From Streptococcus sp. DTU_2020_1001019_1_SI_AUS_MUR_006 (GTDB lineage Bacteria; Bacillota; Bacilli; Lactobacillales; Streptococcaceae), in assembly GCF_032340315.1 (NCBI RefSeq), contig NZ_CP135436.1, forward strand, positions 124,001 to 188,000: a stretch of DNA of 64,000 nucleotides, in the 5' to 3' direction. Made by a program: the position numbers and the translations under genes. Every line of letters begins with the position of its first letter. The stretch's first letter is position 1. Below the pieces are notes generated by a model, which saw nothing but the letters and a program-made list of their open reading frames with translations, ran no database searches and had not been told where the DNA came from. Positions 1 through 9,918 of this stretch are shown in pieces.

Positions 1-99
1 AAGGTGTTGATTTAGTGTACACTTTTTTCACTAAACTTTAGTTCAGAAAAAGACAATTTCCTTAGTTTGACTATGGAAATCAAACTATTTTTCATCAAA

Positions 100-206
100 T
101 ACCTTGATATACTTGACAAATGGTAGAAAAGGACTTAGTCCTGTACAATACAGAACTAAATCCTTTGCTTAAATTAATTGTCTAACTTTTTGGGATCAGT
201 ACAAAT
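100..206 (-). mobile_element. IS3-family-like terminal remnant
   Basis: Read on the minus strand, about 203-181 gives an end like TGTACTGATCCCAAAAAG followed by TTAGACA, which resembles the terminal inverted repeats of IS150/IS861-type (IS3 family) elements of streptococci. Inside it, 128-166 is an 18-bp inverted repeat with two mismatches, a hairpin I associate with the same elements. No transposase frame follows toward position 1, so this is at most a remnant. The family assignment is from memory of the end sequence and is uncertain. Confidence 0.4.
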
Positions 207-253
207 ATGACTAGAGCGTTTTCTATATATCCGAACATCTAATTTATTTCACA

Positions 254-278
254 AAAAATGTAGTCAAAAATGTAGTCA
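254..278. repeat. two direct repeats, 12-bp period (arm-site-like)
   Basis: The unit AAAAATGTAGTCA occurs at 254-266 and 266-278, so the 9-mer ATGTAGTCA repeats with a 12-bp period. The prophage integrase arm repeats at 8620-8640 and 47737-47757 are also pairs of 9-mers with a 12-bp period. It lies about 100 bp from the 3' end of rpmG, which is reported as a streptococcal integration site. I infer arm-type recombinase sites of another integrated element or its scar. The rest of 1-373 shows no gene. Confidence 0.4.
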
Positions 279-373
279 TTCGGTTGATTTTTATTGCAAT
301 ACATTGAAATTGGAAAATTCAAGAATCGCGTTAAATCAAGGTTTTTTCGTTTCTACTGAAACGTAATGACCCA

Positions 374-523
374 CTATTTAACCTCTGTAAACACAACGTG
401 TTTGCGAAGTTTTGGTGAGTATTTCTTCAATTGAAGACGGTCTGGAGTGTTACGTTTGTTTTTAGAAGTAAGGTACAAGCGTTCACCAGATTCTTTGTGT
501 TCAAGTGTAATATTTACGCGCAT
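374..523 (-). CDS. rpmG: 50S ribosomal protein L33 (zinc-independent type)
   Basis: This 49-residue protein starts [10 protein letters not shown] and ends VVFTEVK. It matches the L33 pattern ([24 protein letters not shown]) of the large ribosomal subunit. It lacks the paired CxxC motifs of the zinc-binding form, so it is the C-minus type made without zinc. It sits 15 bp downstream of rpmF on the same strand and is probably cotranscribed with it. The ATG is preceded by GGGAGA. Confidence 0.95.
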
Positions 524-538
524 GGTATCTCCCTTCTA

Positions 539-721
539 TTATTCAGCTGATGCAGCTTTAGCGATCTTACGTCCTTTGTAGTATCCTTTAAGTGATACAC
601 GGTGAGAACGTGAGTAATCTCCAGTAGTTTCGTCAAAGTTTACAGATGGAGCTGTTACTTTGTAGTGCGTACGACGTTTGTTTTTCTTCGCTTTTGAAGT
701 GCGACGTGCAGGTACTGCCAT
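539..721 (-). CDS. rpmF: 50S ribosomal protein L32
   Basis: This 60-residue basic protein begins [20 protein letters not shown], the conserved N-terminus of L32, a large-subunit component. Like the adjacent L33 it has no CxxC zinc motif. AAAGGAGA precedes the ATG. It is the first gene of the rpmF-rpmG pair, driven by a promoter at 779-807. Confidence 0.96.
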
Positions 722-778
722 TTTGATTTCTCCTTTTAAGATATAATTCAGTTAGGTTTGATTTTCATCAACTTTAAT

Positions 779-807
779 AGTATATCAAAACTTTTTTGTA
801 AAGTAAA
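779..807 (-). promoter_or_regulatory. promoter of rpmF-rpmG
   Basis: On the minus strand a -35 TTTACT (802-807) and a -10 TATACT (779-784) are separated by 17 bp, about 60 bp upstream of the rpmF start. The hexamers are good but not perfect. Confidence 0.6.
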
Positions 808-835
808 GTTACTTGACAAAAAAAGATTAAAAAAT

Positions 836-864
836 TTTCCTATCCAATCTTATGGATAGGAAAA
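836..864. terminator. bidirectional terminator hairpin
   Basis: An 11-bp perfect stem, TTTTCCTATCC with GGATAGGAAAA, encloses a short loop just after the stop of the RHH gene. The stem ends give U-rich tails on both strands. It ends the SPFH-RHH operon. Confidence 0.75.
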
Positions 865-868
865 TAGA

Positions 869-1069
869 CTAAATATCAATCTCGAATGGTTCATCAATGG
901 TTTCTGAGACGTATTTTCCGTCTTTTTTCCGTTGTTTGACGCATTCGGTGAGAAGATATTCGATTTGCCCATTGACTGATCGGAAGTCATCTTCTGCCCA
1001 TGATGCGAGTGCAGTATATAACTTATTCGAAAGTCGAAGGGGGATTTGCTTTTTTTTAGCTTCTGCCAT
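869..1069 (-). CDS. Arc-like ribbon-helix-helix protein
   Basis: This 66-residue protein has an N-terminal stretch [20 protein letters not shown] that fits an Arc/MetJ-type ribbon-helix-helix: a short basic beta strand followed by two helices. The C-terminal tail is acidic and may be flexible. It starts 2 nt after the stop of the SPFH gene, so the two are surely cotranscribed. A role as autoregulator or partner of the SPFH protein is inference. No toxin-like neighbour is present. Confidence 0.7.
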   Translation of the reverse strand: MAEAKKKQIPLRLSNKLYTALASWAEDDFRSVNGQIEYLLTECVKQRKKDGKYVSETIDEPFEIDI

Positions 1070-1071
1070 TT

Positions 1072-2079
1072 CTAATAAAGGCTTCCTGTATTGACAATTG
1101 GTTGTGCATCATGATTGCCACAGAGAACGACTAGGAGATTTGAAACCATGGCAGCTTTACGCTCTTCATCTAGTTCAACCAACTCTCCTTCATTGAGACG
1201 TTCCAGTGCCATTTCAACCATTCCAACAGCGCCGTCGACAATCATCTTACGTGCATCAATAATAGCAGATGCCTGTTGACGTTGAAGCATGACGGCAGCA
1301 ATTTCCGGTGCATAAGCTAGGTATGTAATACGTGCTTCAAGGATTTCCAAACCAGCGTCCTCTACGCGACTTTGAATTTCCTCACGAATACGTTTAGCTA
1401 CAATCTCACTAGAACCACGGAGGCTTCCTTCATCGGCTTGCCCATCACCTGTAGTATCCACATTAGGAGATACATCGTAAGGATAAATGCGGACAATATT
1501 ACGAAGGGCGCTATCACATTGCAATGAAAGATATTCTTTGTAGTTATCTACGTTGAAGACTGCTTTGGCTGTATCAACAACTCTCCAAGTTACCGCGATT
1601 CCGATTTCAACAGGGTTCCCTAAACAATCGTTAATCTTTTGACGAGAATTACTCAAAGTCATAACTTTGAGAGAAATCTGTTTCTTGCCAATTTCAATAT
1701 TTACATCATTGCCATTGGATGATTTCATTCCTGAAAAAGGAGATTTTGTGCTAACATCGCCACTTTGTCCGAGTCTGGTGTGGATTGCAGGATTGACCGC
1801 TATACTGAAGGGATTGACAAAGTAAAAACCAGGTTCTTTGATAGTCCCAGTATAGTTACCAAAGAGGGTCAAAACCAGAGCTTCCTGAGGTTTGACAACT
1901 TTTAAACCAGCATGAGCTAGAACTGAAATTAAGATTAATAAAAGTCCGATAATAATTCCAAAAATATTTTCTGAACCAGCACCGATTACAAATATAAAAA
2001 TGCCAAGTACGAGTGCCAACTCAATGAGAATCAATGCTACTACACCATTTGGTTTTGAATTGATTAGTTTTTCAGTCAT
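1072..2079 (-). CDS. SPFH/band 7 (stomatin-like) membrane protein
   Basis: This 335-residue protein has two hydrophobic segments near the N-terminus (about residues 12-58, [19 protein letters not shown] and [16 protein letters not shown]). A band 7/SPFH domain follows ([26 protein letters not shown] ... [19 protein letters not shown]), then a helical region rich in Glu and Arg with the typical [20 protein letters not shown] segment. SPFH proteins form large oligomeric cages in membrane microdomains. The ATG at 2079 follows AGGAGG with a good spacer, so a longer frame to 2118 was not used. It forms a two-gene operon with the RHH protein. Confidence 0.88.
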   Translation of the reverse strand: MTEKLINSKPNGVVALILIELALVLGIFIFVIGAGSENIFGIIIGLLLILISVLAHAGLKVVKPQEALVLTLFGNYTGTIKEPGFYFVNPFSIAVNPAIHTRLGQSGDVSTKSPFSGMKSSNGNDVNIEIGKKQISLKVMTLSNSRQKINDCLGNPVEIGIAVTWRVVDTAKAVFNVDNYKEYLSLQCDSALRNIVRIYPYDVSPNVDTTGDGQADEGSLRGSSEIVAKRIREEIQSRVEDAGLEILEARITYLAYAPEIAAVMLQRQQASAIIDARKMIVDGAVGMVEMALERLNEGELVELDEERKAAMVSNLLVVLCGNHDAQPIVNTGSLY

Positions 2080-2108
2080 CAGAATGACCTCCTGTATTTG
2101 ATATCTAA

Positions 2109-2136
2109 ATGATATCACTTTAATTTATAAAGTCAA
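2109..2136 (-). promoter_or_regulatory. promoter of SPFH-RHH operon
   Basis: On the minus strand -35 TTGACT (2131-2136) and -10 TATCAT (2109-2114) are 16 bp apart, 30 bp before the start codon. It is divergent from the ilvD promoter. Confidence 0.55.
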
Positions 2137-2206
2137 GAAATAAATGCAAAATTTTTAAAGAAAATATTTCTGTATAGAATTGTCTGAAAATTCAAGAATT
2201 TTCTTC

Positions 2207-2235
2207 TGTTCATTGCTTTTAAAATGTGCTATAAT
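2207..2235 (+). promoter_or_regulatory. extended -10 promoter of ilvD
   Basis: TGCTATAAT (2227-2235) is a consensus -10 with the TGn extension. The best -35 at 17 bp is the poor TGTTCA (2207-2212). It lies about 30 bp before the ilvD start. Confidence 0.6.
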
Positions 2236-2263
2236 GATACAAACTGAATTGGGAGGGAACTTA

Positions 2264-3967
2264 ATGACAGAATTAGATAAACGTCACCGCAGTAGCATTT
2301 ATGACAGCATGGTTAAATCACCAAACCGTGCCATGCTTCGTGCAACTGGGATGACAGATAAGGACTTTGAAACACCGATTGTGGGAGTGATTTCAACTTG
2401 GGCAGAAAACACTCCATGTAATATCCACTTACATGACTTTGGGAAATTGGCTAAAGAAGGTGTCAAATCTGCTGGTGCTTGGCCTGTTCAATTTGGAACC
2501 ATTACGGTAGCAGATGGGATTGCCATGGGAACGCCTGGTATGCGTTTTTCTCTAACGTCACGTGATATCATTGCGGACTCAATCGAAGCTGCTATGGGCG
2601 GTCACAATGTGGATGCCTTTGTGGCTATCGGCGGCTGTGACAAAAACATGCCTGGTTCTATGATTGCCATTGCCAATATGGATATCCCTGCTATTTTCGC
2701 CTACGGTGGTACTATCGCCCCTGGAAAACTGGATGGCAAAGACATCGACTTGGTTTCTGTATTTGAGGGAATCGGAAAATGGAACCACGGTGATATGACG
2801 GCTGAAGACGTCAAACGTCTCGAATGTAATGCCTGCCCTGGCCCTGGTGGTTGTGGTGGTATGTATACTGCCAACACCATGGCGACTGCTATCGAAGTTT
2901 TGGGGATGAGCTTGCCAGGTTCTTCTTCTCACCCAGCAGAATCTGCTGATAAGAAAGAAGACATAGAAGCAGCTGGACGTGCCGTGGTCAAAATGCTTGA
3001 ACTTGGTATCAAACCTTCAGATATCTTGACTCGTGAAGCCTTTGAAGATGCTATCACTGTAACTATGGCTCTCGGTGGTTCTACTAACGCCACTCTTCAC
3101 TTGCTTGCCATTGCCCATGCTGCCAATGTTGACTTGTCACTTGAGGACTTTAATACCATCCAAGAACGTGTGCCTCACTTGGCCGATTTGAAACCTTCTG
3201 GTCAGTATGTCTTCCAAGACCTCTACGAAGTCGGTGGTGTGCCTGCGGTTATGAAGTACTTGTTGGCAAATGGATTCCTTCATGGAGACCGCATCACATG
3301 TACTGGTAAGACTGTAGCTGAGAACTTGGCTGACTTTGCAGACCTCACACCAGGTCAAAAAGTTATCATGCCACTTGAAAATCCTAAACGTGCGGATGGT
3401 CCGCTTATCATCTTGAACGGGAACCTTGCTCCTGACGGTGCGGTTGCCAAGGTATCAGGTGTGAAAGTGCGTCGTCACGTTGGGCCAGCTAAGGTCTTTG
3501 ACTCAGAAGAAGATGCTATTCAGGCTGTTCTGACAGATGAAATCGTTGATGGCGATGTAGTCGTTGTTCGTTTCGTTGGACCTAAGGGTGGTCCTGGTAT
3601 GCCTGAGATGCTGTCACTTTCATCAATGATTGTTGGTAAAGGTCAGGGAGATAAGGTGGCCCTCTTGACAGACGGACGTTTCTCTGGTGGTACTTATGGT
3701 CTGGTTGTTGGACATATCGCTCCTGAAGCTCAGGATGGTGGACCAATTGCCTACCTTCGTACAGGCGATATCGTTACAGTTGACCAAGATACCAAAGAAA
3801 TTTCCATGGCCGTATCTGAAGAAGAACTTGAAAAACGCAAGGCAGAAACAACCTTGCCACCACTTTACAGTCGTGGTGTCCTCGGTAAGTATGCCCATAC
3901 CGTATCATCTGCTTCACGCGGAGCCGTGACAGACTTCTGGAATATGGACAAGTCAGGTAAAAAATAA
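2264..3967 (+). CDS. ilvD: dihydroxy-acid dehydratase
   Basis: This 567-residue enzyme matches the usual length of IlvD. It dehydrates 2,3-dihydroxy-isovalerate and -methylvalerate to the 2-keto acids in valine and isoleucine synthesis. The iron-sulfur ligands are visible as Cys52 ([10 protein letters not shown]), Cys125 (GGCDKNMPG) and Cys197 ([17 protein letters not shown]). The ATG at 2264 follows GGGAGG, so the longer frame from 2180 is not used. The other ilv genes are not beside it; it is a single-gene unit ending in a strong terminator. Confidence 0.97.
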   Translation: MTELDKRHRSSIYDSMVKSPNRAMLRATGMTDKDFETPIVGVISTWAENTPCNIHLHDFGKLAKEGVKSAGAWPVQFGTITVADGIAMGTPGMRFSLTSRDIIADSIEAAMGGHNVDAFVAIGGCDKNMPGSMIAIANMDIPAIFAYGGTIAPGKLDGKDIDLVSVFEGIGKWNHGDMTAEDVKRLECNACPGPGGCGGMYTANTMATAIEVLGMSLPGSSSHPAESADKKEDIEAAGRAVVKMLELGIKPSDILTREAFEDAITVTMALGGSTNATLHLLAIAHAANVDLSLEDFNTIQERVPHLADLKPSGQYVFQDLYEVGGVPAVMKYLLANGFLHGDRITCTGKTVAENLADFADLTPGQKVIMPLENPKRADGPLIILNGNLAPDGAVAKVSGVKVRRHVGPAKVFDSEEDAIQAVLTDEIVDGDVVVVRFVGPKGGPGMPEMLSLSSMIVGKGQGDKVALLTDGRFSGGTYGLVVGHIAPEAQDGGPIAYLRTGDIVTVDQDTKEISMAVSEEELEKRKAETTLPPLYSRGVLGKYAHTVSSASRGAVTDFWNMDKSGKK

Positions 3968-3976
3968 CTAGAAAAT

Positions 3977-4003
3977 AAGCAGTCGCTAAATGACTGCTTT
4001 TTC
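3977..4003 (+). terminator. ilvD terminator
   Basis: The stem AGCAGTC/GACTGCT with a 7-nt loop is followed by five T residues, 10 bp after the ilvD stop. Confidence 0.85.
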
Positions 4004-4161
4004 TAATCCTTTGTGTTATCTCGTGAAATGTGATAAGATAATTGCTCTAACTATGATTATGAAGGAGAAACAATGTTTTTACAAAATACAGGAATTATGC
4101 TCTACGTAGATGATGTAGCAGCCGAGAGAGACTTTTGGTCTGCTATCGGTTTTGAAGTTTT

Positions 4162-4269
4162 TATAGTATATTGAATCTAGAAGAGTACACTACAACTGCT
4201 AAAAATATTTCTAGAAATTAGTTTGACTTTCCTAATTTCTCTGTTCATATCTTATTTCAATCCACTATA
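4162..4269. repeat. RUP-like element, copy 1
   Basis: This 108-bp unit starts TATAGTATATTGAA and ends TTTCAATCCACTATA, so its ends are inverted repeats bounded by TA. Length, ends and TA target agree with the RUP elements of pneumococcus, which are thought to be mobilised by IS630-Spn1. It sits inside the VOC gene. Confidence 0.7.
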
Positions 4270-4293
4270 TAAACATTTTTTCAATTTTAAATT

Positions 4294-4399
4294 TATAGTA
4301 GATCAAATACAAAACAGTACACTGTGAATTCTAAAAAATGCTAGAAATTGACTTAACTACTCTGGTAAATTTGTTCAGATTCTATTTCATTTCACTATA
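4294..4399. repeat. RUP-like element, copy 2 (diverged)
   Basis: This 106-bp unit also starts TATAGTAGAT and ends TTTCACTATA, but is clearly diverged from copy 1, sharing short blocks such as CAGTACACT, TAGAAATT and TTGTTCA. It lies 24 bp after copy 1 in the same orientation. The pair suggests nested or sequential insertion. Confidence 0.6.
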
Positions 4400-4672
4400 A
4401 TCAATCAGAAATTATGGGTTTTGAAATGAAACCTCAAACGGACAGTACACTGACTTTTACTGTCTACGCCAAAGACTTTATTCGTCAGGTATCACCAGAG
4501 GTAGTTGATATGAAACCCAGCCTACTCTTTGAGACAGCAGATCTTCACGGTCTTCATAAACGCCTAGCTGCAGTGACTGACACCACTAGTCCGATCAGTA
4601 CCCAACCTTTCCCTCACTTTAACTTTGCAAATCCAAGTGGACACTATTTCGCAGTTAGAGGAATCTAATAAC

Positions 4673-4712
4673 AAAAAGGCTCTCTGTTTATTAGCAGAGA
4701 GCTCTTGTTTTT
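4673..4712. terminator. bidirectional terminator between VOC and MIP18-type gene
   Basis: GCTCTCTG (4679-4686) pairs perfectly with CAGAGAGC (4695-4702). A-rich sequence precedes the stem and T-rich sequence follows it, so it serves both convergent genes. Confidence 0.8.
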
Positions 4713-5053
4713 TAGCGCGGTGGTAGTCCAAGTGCTATACGTCCATAGCGACTGATGCGTGTAATCTTCCAGGCAGGCGACCAGGTAACCTCAACCCTGA
4801 CATCCTCAATTCCTTCAATCTGTTTCAGACCTGCCACGATTTCGATTGGTAAACTTTCTGCACAGTCACAGGCAGTATCGGTGAAGGTCATGACAATTGT
4901 ACAAAGACCAGCCTCGTCCAAATGAATCTCGTAAATCAAGCCAAGATTATAGACATCTAGTTCCACATCTGTATCGTAAACTTTTTCTAGCTTGTCAATG
5001 ATTTGATCTTCTAATGCTAAAGCACGATCATTGATTTTGATATCTTCTCTCAT
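4712..5053 (-). CDS. MIP18/DUF59 family protein (SufT-like)
   Basis: This 113-residue protein fits the DUF59/MIP18 fold (ALALEDQIIDKLEKVYDTD, YNLGLIYEIHLDEAGLC, MTFTDTACDCAESLPIEI). The family assists iron-sulfur cluster delivery or assembly. The conserved Cys-containing loop (TACDC) is present. The ATG at 5053 is chosen over 5080 because GGAGGG lies just before it. No suf genes are adjacent. The call is solid at family level; the exact role is inferred. Confidence 0.85.
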   Translation of the reverse strand: MREDIKINDRALALEDQIIDKLEKVYDTDVELDVYNLGLIYEIHLDEAGLCTIVMTFTDTACDCAESLPIEIVAGLKQIEGIEDVRVEVTWSPAWKITRISRYGRIALGLPPR

Positions 5054-5088
5054 TGCATTCCCTCCATTTGTAAACTGCACCTATTTTC

Positions 5089-5205
5089 TCATAATTCTGA
5101 CAATTTGGCAAGTTTTTCCCAATCAAGACGTAATCCGCCATAAAAACGAAAGCCTAGTGATTGCCATAGTTGAGACAAACTACCCAAAGATCTAACAACC
5201 TAGAG
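5089..5205 (-). pseudogene. C-terminal remnant of an unknown protein
   Basis: On the minus strand a frame without a start, ending at 5089, reads SLSQLWQSLGFRFYGGLRLDWEKLAKLSEL. It looks like a genuine protein C-terminus, perhaps of a GNAT-type acetyltransferase. A stop codon closes it upstream near 5205 and no ribosome site is present. It is most likely the tail of a deleted gene. The rest of 5206-5280 shows nothing recognisable. Confidence 0.4.
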
Positions 5206-5280
5206 TAAGACGATATTGCCATAGGTTAGAGAGAGAAGCTTAGAGAATGCTTGAGCTTCTAAGACATACTTTCTAATCAG

Positions 5281-5311
5281 AAAAAGTAGAGAAAGGTCAT
5301 CTCTACTTTTT
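5281..5311. terminator. terminator of the O-acetyltransferase gene
   Basis: AAAAAGTAGAGA and TCTCTACTTTTT form a 12-bp stem with U-tails in both directions, directly after the stop of the minus-strand gene. Confidence 0.82.
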
Positions 5312-5316
5312 AGATA

Positions 5317-7134
5317 TTATTTTGACTTCACAGGTTTATCTGCCAAGGCCTTTATAGCTGATGCTATCGTTTCTGCGTAGAGCTTAGCTCCCTCTTCTAG
5401 TTTGGCATTATCACTTCCAAAGTGAACCTGGTCCGTTCCTTTCCAAATGTCTGGATGATCCTTAGATACCTGATTCCAGTCAGCAACCTCAATGTAAGGA
5501 TACTTTTGAGCCACTTCACGCACATAGCTAGCATACTGTTCTACATAAGGCTGAGTTGCTTGAGTTATATCACCCTCATAAGGTGTCATAAGTACAAGTT
5601 GATGCCCCTTAGGTAGATTTGTTATCAAAGAATCGATATCAGCCTTATAATCCTCAGGGTTATTCACTCCAGTAGCAATAACGACTATTTTAGGGAGGAC
5701 TTTATTCTGACTGTGATTGAGCATAATAGCATTGGCTTGCTTGGTATTTCTGCTGACTTGACCATCTGTCTGAGCGTCTGGTAGAACCTCTTTAAGTTCA
5801 GGTGTTGCACGCAAGGTTACAGAATCTCCAATGATGGATACACCTTCGGCAATATTGTAGCGACTGGCTTCTGCCTGATCCGCCATGGTTTTTGTACGGG
5901 TGATATTGGTTTGAGCTTGATTAAGGCCATTTACCATCAAATCCGTTTCAAAAGCACCGACTTGGGGAGCTATGAACATCACAATCAGTGTTAGCAAGCT
6001 AAGAAAACCGACGCTACCCGCAAAGATTGGTTGAATATGCGGAATTTCTTTTACCTTTTGCAATAAGCTACTATTCTTCCCAGCAATGAAAGGTTCAATC
6101 ACATAGAAGGAAAGGCTTGCAAAGAGATAAGAAAAGATAGTGGTGAGAATCACAGCTGGTAAATTGCTCATCAACTGAGAGAAAATAATATAAAACGGCC
6201 AGTGGAAAAGATAGACGGCATAGCTGGTGTCAGCTAAGAAGCTAATTACCTTTGGTTCTTCAATCGTCGGAGTTTTCTCATGCAAAAGTCGTGCTGCAAC
6301 GATCATCAGAAGGGCAGCTAAACTTGCCAACAAGAAGCCAAGCAAGTAGGCAAAAAGATAATTAAATTTCACGAAGAAAGTTAATAAGAGTAAAACTCCG
6401 AGACCTGCCCCGAATACTAGCAAGGTCTTTTTCAAATCCCAGGTATTATTTAAACGCTTAACAAGAGTAGTCGTTTGACGAACACCTACCAAAGATGCCA
6501 AAATACTGCCTAGAAAGAAAGGATAGACGTGAGTAAAGCTAGAAAAGTAGAGTGTCGAGTAGGAGCTAACGATAAAACTACCGATAAACATTGAAAGAAA
6601 ACCGATGATAAAGACAGCTGATGATAGAAGAAAGACTAGACCTCTTAATTGTCCAGATGATTTTACCCGCTTGGACAAGAACCAAACCGCCAAACCCCAC
6701 AAGATATAGTAATGAACCTCAACAGCCAAGCTCCAATTATGGACAAATAAATGAGGAATGAACTGAGATTCATAACTTCCCCCTGTTAACATTTCATAGA
6801 AGTTAGTCATAAAACCAAGAACACCAGCTATCTGACTACCAATCCCGGCTATATAATCTTGGCGAACCAAGAAAGTAAAGGGCATAACGACGAGGATCAT
6901 CAAGACGACTGGAGGGAAAATACGATAGAAACGTCTCCTGAAAAATCCTAAGATATCGATTTTCCCTTTTTGTCCAAATTCTTCTAACAGGAGTGACGTA
7001 ATTAGAAAACCTGAAAAGGTGAAGAAGACGTCAACCCCGAAGAAACCTCCTGGAAAAACCGTCTGAAAAAAATGGTACAAAAGTACCAAGAGTAAGCCTG
7101 TAATCCTAATCAAGGAAAACCATTTTATACGCAT
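5317..7134 (-). CDS. OatA-like O-acetyltransferase (acyltransferase 3 + SGNH domain)
   Basis: This 605-residue protein has an N-terminal acyltransferase-3 domain with about ten membrane spans (residues 1-375, including LYHFFQTVFPGGFFGVDVFF and FFRRRFYRIFPPVVLMI). An extracellular SGNH hydrolase-like domain follows, with GDSVTLRA near residue 436, the GVNNPED block, and the catalytic D/H pair in DQVHFGSDN near 571. This architecture is that of OatA/Adr, which O-acetylates peptidoglycan MurNAc and protects against lysozyme. It is transcribed alone, with a terminator after it. Confidence 0.85.
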   Translation of the reverse strand: MRIKWFSLIRITGLLLVLLYHFFQTVFPGGFFGVDVFFTFSGFLITSLLLEEFGQKGKIDILGFFRRRFYRIFPPVVLMILVVMPFTFLVRQDYIAGIGSQIAGVLGFMTNFYEMLTGGSYESQFIPHLFVHNWSLAVEVHYYILWGLAVWFLSKRVKSSGQLRGLVFLLSSAVFIIGFLSMFIGSFIVSSYSTLYFSSFTHVYPFFLGSILASLVGVRQTTTLVKRLNNTWDLKKTLLVFGAGLGVLLLLTFFVKFNYLFAYLLGFLLASLAALLMIVAARLLHEKTPTIEEPKVISFLADTSYAVYLFHWPFYIIFSQLMSNLPAVILTTIFSYLFASLSFYVIEPFIAGKNSSLLQKVKEIPHIQPIFAGSVGFLSLLTLIVMFIAPQVGAFETDLMVNGLNQAQTNITRTKTMADQAEASRYNIAEGVSIIGDSVTLRATPELKEVLPDAQTDGQVSRNTKQANAIMLNHSQNKVLPKIVVIATGVNNPEDYKADIDSLITNLPKGHQLVLMTPYEGDITQATQPYVEQYASYVREVAQKYPYIEVADWNQVSKDHPDIWKGTDQVHFGSDNAKLEEGAKLYAETIASAIKALADKPVKSK

Positions 7135-7220
7135 ACGAGTTTATTCTCCGTTCATTAGAGTAGTAAAAAAACCATCTAATGTTCATTCCATACTACTTTT
7201 ATTTTATCAAAAAAAGAAGA

Positions 7221-7248
7221 AAAATCCTAAGAGAAAACTTAGGATTTT
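7221..7248. terminator. tgt terminator
   Basis: AAAATCCTAAG and CTTAGGATTTT form an 11-bp stem with a 6-nt loop. On the minus strand it is followed by a T-rich run, 19 bp after the tgt stop. Confidence 0.8.
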
Positions 7249-7266
7249 AGCTTTGGTCTACTAATC

Positions 7267-8412
<1,146 letters not shown>

Positions 8413-8508
8413 TTACCTCCGAAGCTGGGAAAGACAGTCCCAGTTCTTACTTTGTGCCCAAGGGCATACTGTATGATTCTATCAAAAAAAACAGGAACTG
8501 TCACGAAC

Positions 8509-8518
8509 TATGGTATAA
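8509..8518. other. attL core (candidate)
   Basis: TATGGTATAA is repeated exactly at 47818-47827. Host sequence (tgt leader) lies to the left and phage sequence to the right. Paired arm-type repeats occur about 100 bp inward. The 10-bp core is short, so the assignment rests on the symmetry with the right end. Confidence 0.6.
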
Positions 8519-8619
8519 GAATTTTGTGTTTACAATTGATTTCCGTTGCTTATCGTTAGTTGAGTTTTTGCTTATTTTTATTTAAAATCATTTCTGTTGA
8601 TTTTCGTCATTTTTTTAAA

Positions 8620-8640
8620 TCGTATTCATCTTCGTATTCA
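8620..8640. repeat. integrase arm-type repeats, left
   Basis: TCGTATTCA occurs at 8620-8628 and 8632-8640, a 12-bp period. The identical pair with the same spacing and orientation lies at 47737-47757 beside the integrase gene. This is the layout expected of arm-binding sites of a Tn916/lambda-type tyrosine integrase. The remaining 8410-8700 contains only the tgt leader and AT-rich phage end, without a gene. Confidence 0.65.
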
Positions 8641-8707
8641 TTTTCATACTCACCTTTGCCCGTATAGTTGAGAAGGCTGCAATTTAGTTCTAATAGTTTA
8701 CAAAAGA

Positions 8708-8738
8708 ATCAGTGAGTAATGTCACTGTTTTTATTTTT
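8708..8738 (+). terminator. plus-strand terminator at left phage end
   Basis: CAGTGA (8710-8715) pairs with TCACTG (8722-8727), followed by TTTTTATTTTT. No plus-strand gene precedes it, so it may block read-through toward the lysis genes. Confidence 0.5.
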
Positions 8739-8837
8739 GACAAAATTACTATTCCTCCGAAAAGATGATTTTACGGATTTGAAATGTGTTTATTAGATTT
8801 ACATTTCTTGGATTTTAAATCCAACATTTTCAGAGCA

Positions 8838-8868
8838 AACAAAAAACCGCAAGCTATTGCCTGCGGTT
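8838..8868 (-). terminator. late-operon terminator
   Basis: On the minus strand AACCGCA and TGCGGTT frame a 10-nt loop followed by TTTTTTG, 37 bp after the lysin stop. It ends the phage late transcript. Confidence 0.82.
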
Positions 8869-8904
8869 AGTGTAATCTAATTTGAAAGTCCTTTCCTTCT
8901 ATTT

Positions 8905-9909
8905 TTATTTTGTGGTAACAATTAAACCATCGGGGAGGACAGTAAGCACTGGTTTGTCTGAACGACTGCCATCCTCGTTGACGTAGTACCAGCCACCTTC
9001 AACTTGGACAAGCTCTTTTGAAGACATTGCACCATTCTCTTCTTTGAGATGGTATAGTTTGTCTTTGTACTGAACCCAACCAGTGACCATCGATCCTGAA
9101 GTATCAAGATAGTACCATTTGCCATTCACAAACACCCAACCAATGGCCATGGCGCCGTTTTCTTTGAGATAATACCATTTACCATCATCCTTCAACCAGC
9201 GAGAAGCTATTAAATAACCTCTCTCGTCGAAGTAGTACCAGGTACCATCGATCTTTTCCCATTCTTCTTTTGGATAAGAGCCGTCAGGGTATTCATACCA
9301 CCATCCAGTATCGTTTCTTTTCCATTTTGGCTTAGCATCTTCATCATCTAGTAAAACAATGTTTTTGTCGTACGGATTTGAAGAGTATTGCCACCAGCGG
9401 ATACCATCCATTGATGGAAAATATTCAAAGTTAGCTGTACCATCATTCAAACCATAGCCTGCAATCCAAAGGCTGTTTGGGAATTTCGCAAGAATCTGCT
9501 CATAATAAATATTATTGAGCGTGAATGGCTTGTAGCTATAATAGATTGGCTCATAGCCATTTTCTTTGAGAATTTCCATAAAGCGAATACAAGCATCTGT
9601 ATTTGCTTGTTTATCTCCGCTAGCGTGATCTTCGTAGTCAAGGCACAAGTATTTTACTTTTTGGGGCACATTATCAAGGAAGTAGCGTGCCTCTCGCTCA
9701 GCTTCTTCAATGTCACCACCAAACCAAGCAAAATGATAGAAGCCAATCGGATTGGATTGCTCCACTTGAGCGGACAGGCAAGGGTTGATATAGCTTGTAC
9801 TTTCAGAAATTTTTATAATGGTATTCTGTGTACCCATGTCAGCCAAAATACCTGTAATATCGTATCCATTGTGGCTAGATACGTCGATGAATAAGTCGTT
9901 TTTCTTCAT
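8905..9909 (-). CDS. phage lysin: GH25 lysozyme with choline-binding repeats (Cpl-1-like)
   Basis: This 334-residue protein has an N-terminal GH25 muramidase domain (residues 1-190). DVSSHNGYDITGI and LCLDYEDHASGD carry the catalytic acid residues. Six or so choline-binding repeats follow from about residue 198 (GWWYEYPDGSY, GTWYYFDERGY, GKWYYLKENGAM, GKWYYLDTSGSM). The whole layout closely resembles the Cp-1 lysin Cpl-1. It cuts MurNAc-GlcNAc bonds after binding choline on teichoic acid. It is the last late gene, 9 bp after the holin. Confidence 0.95.
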   Translation of the reverse strand: MKKNDLFIDVSSHNGYDITGILADMGTQNTIIKISESTSYINPCLSAQVEQSNPIGFYHFAWFGGDIEEAEREARYFLDNVPQKVKYLCLDYEDHASGDKQANTDACIRFMEILKENGYEPIYYSYKPFTLNNIYYEQILAKFPNSLWIAGYGLNDGTANFEYFPSMDGIRWWQYSSNPYDKNIVLLDDEDAKPKWKRNDTGWWYEYPDGSYPKEEWEKIDGTWYYFDERGYLIASRWLKDDGKWYYLKENGAMAIGWVFVNGKWYYLDTSGSMVTGWVQYKDKLYHLKEENGAMSSKELVQVEGGWYYVNEDGSRSDKPVLTVLPDGLIVTTK

Positions 9910-9918
9910 TGTTTTCTC

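Larger units (their letters stand above)
4073..4668 (+). pseudogene. VOC/glyoxalase-family protein, broken by two RUP-like elements
   Basis: The frame opens at 4073 after GAAGGAG with MFLQNTGIMLYVDDVAAERDFWSAIGF, a typical VOC (glyoxalase/bleomycin resistance-like) N-terminus. It is cut at about 4163 by an insertion and resumes at 4400 through MGFEMKPQTDSTLTFTVY to HFNFANPSGHYFAVRGI. Removing 4164-4399 restores one uninterrupted frame of about 119 codons, with a TA at each insertion edge. The disruption is therefore clean and probably recent. The downstream ATG at 4414 is not preceded by a ribosome site, so a functional product is unlikely. Confidence 0.85.

Noticed and set aside
869..2079. 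RHH and SPFH pair as a toxin-antitoxin system
   Set aside because: The partner is a large band 7 membrane protein, not a toxin family, and order and size do not fit.
2579..2932. Minus-strand frame opposite ilvD
   Set aside because: Composition is a codon shadow of a strongly conserved gene; no promoter or ribosome site.
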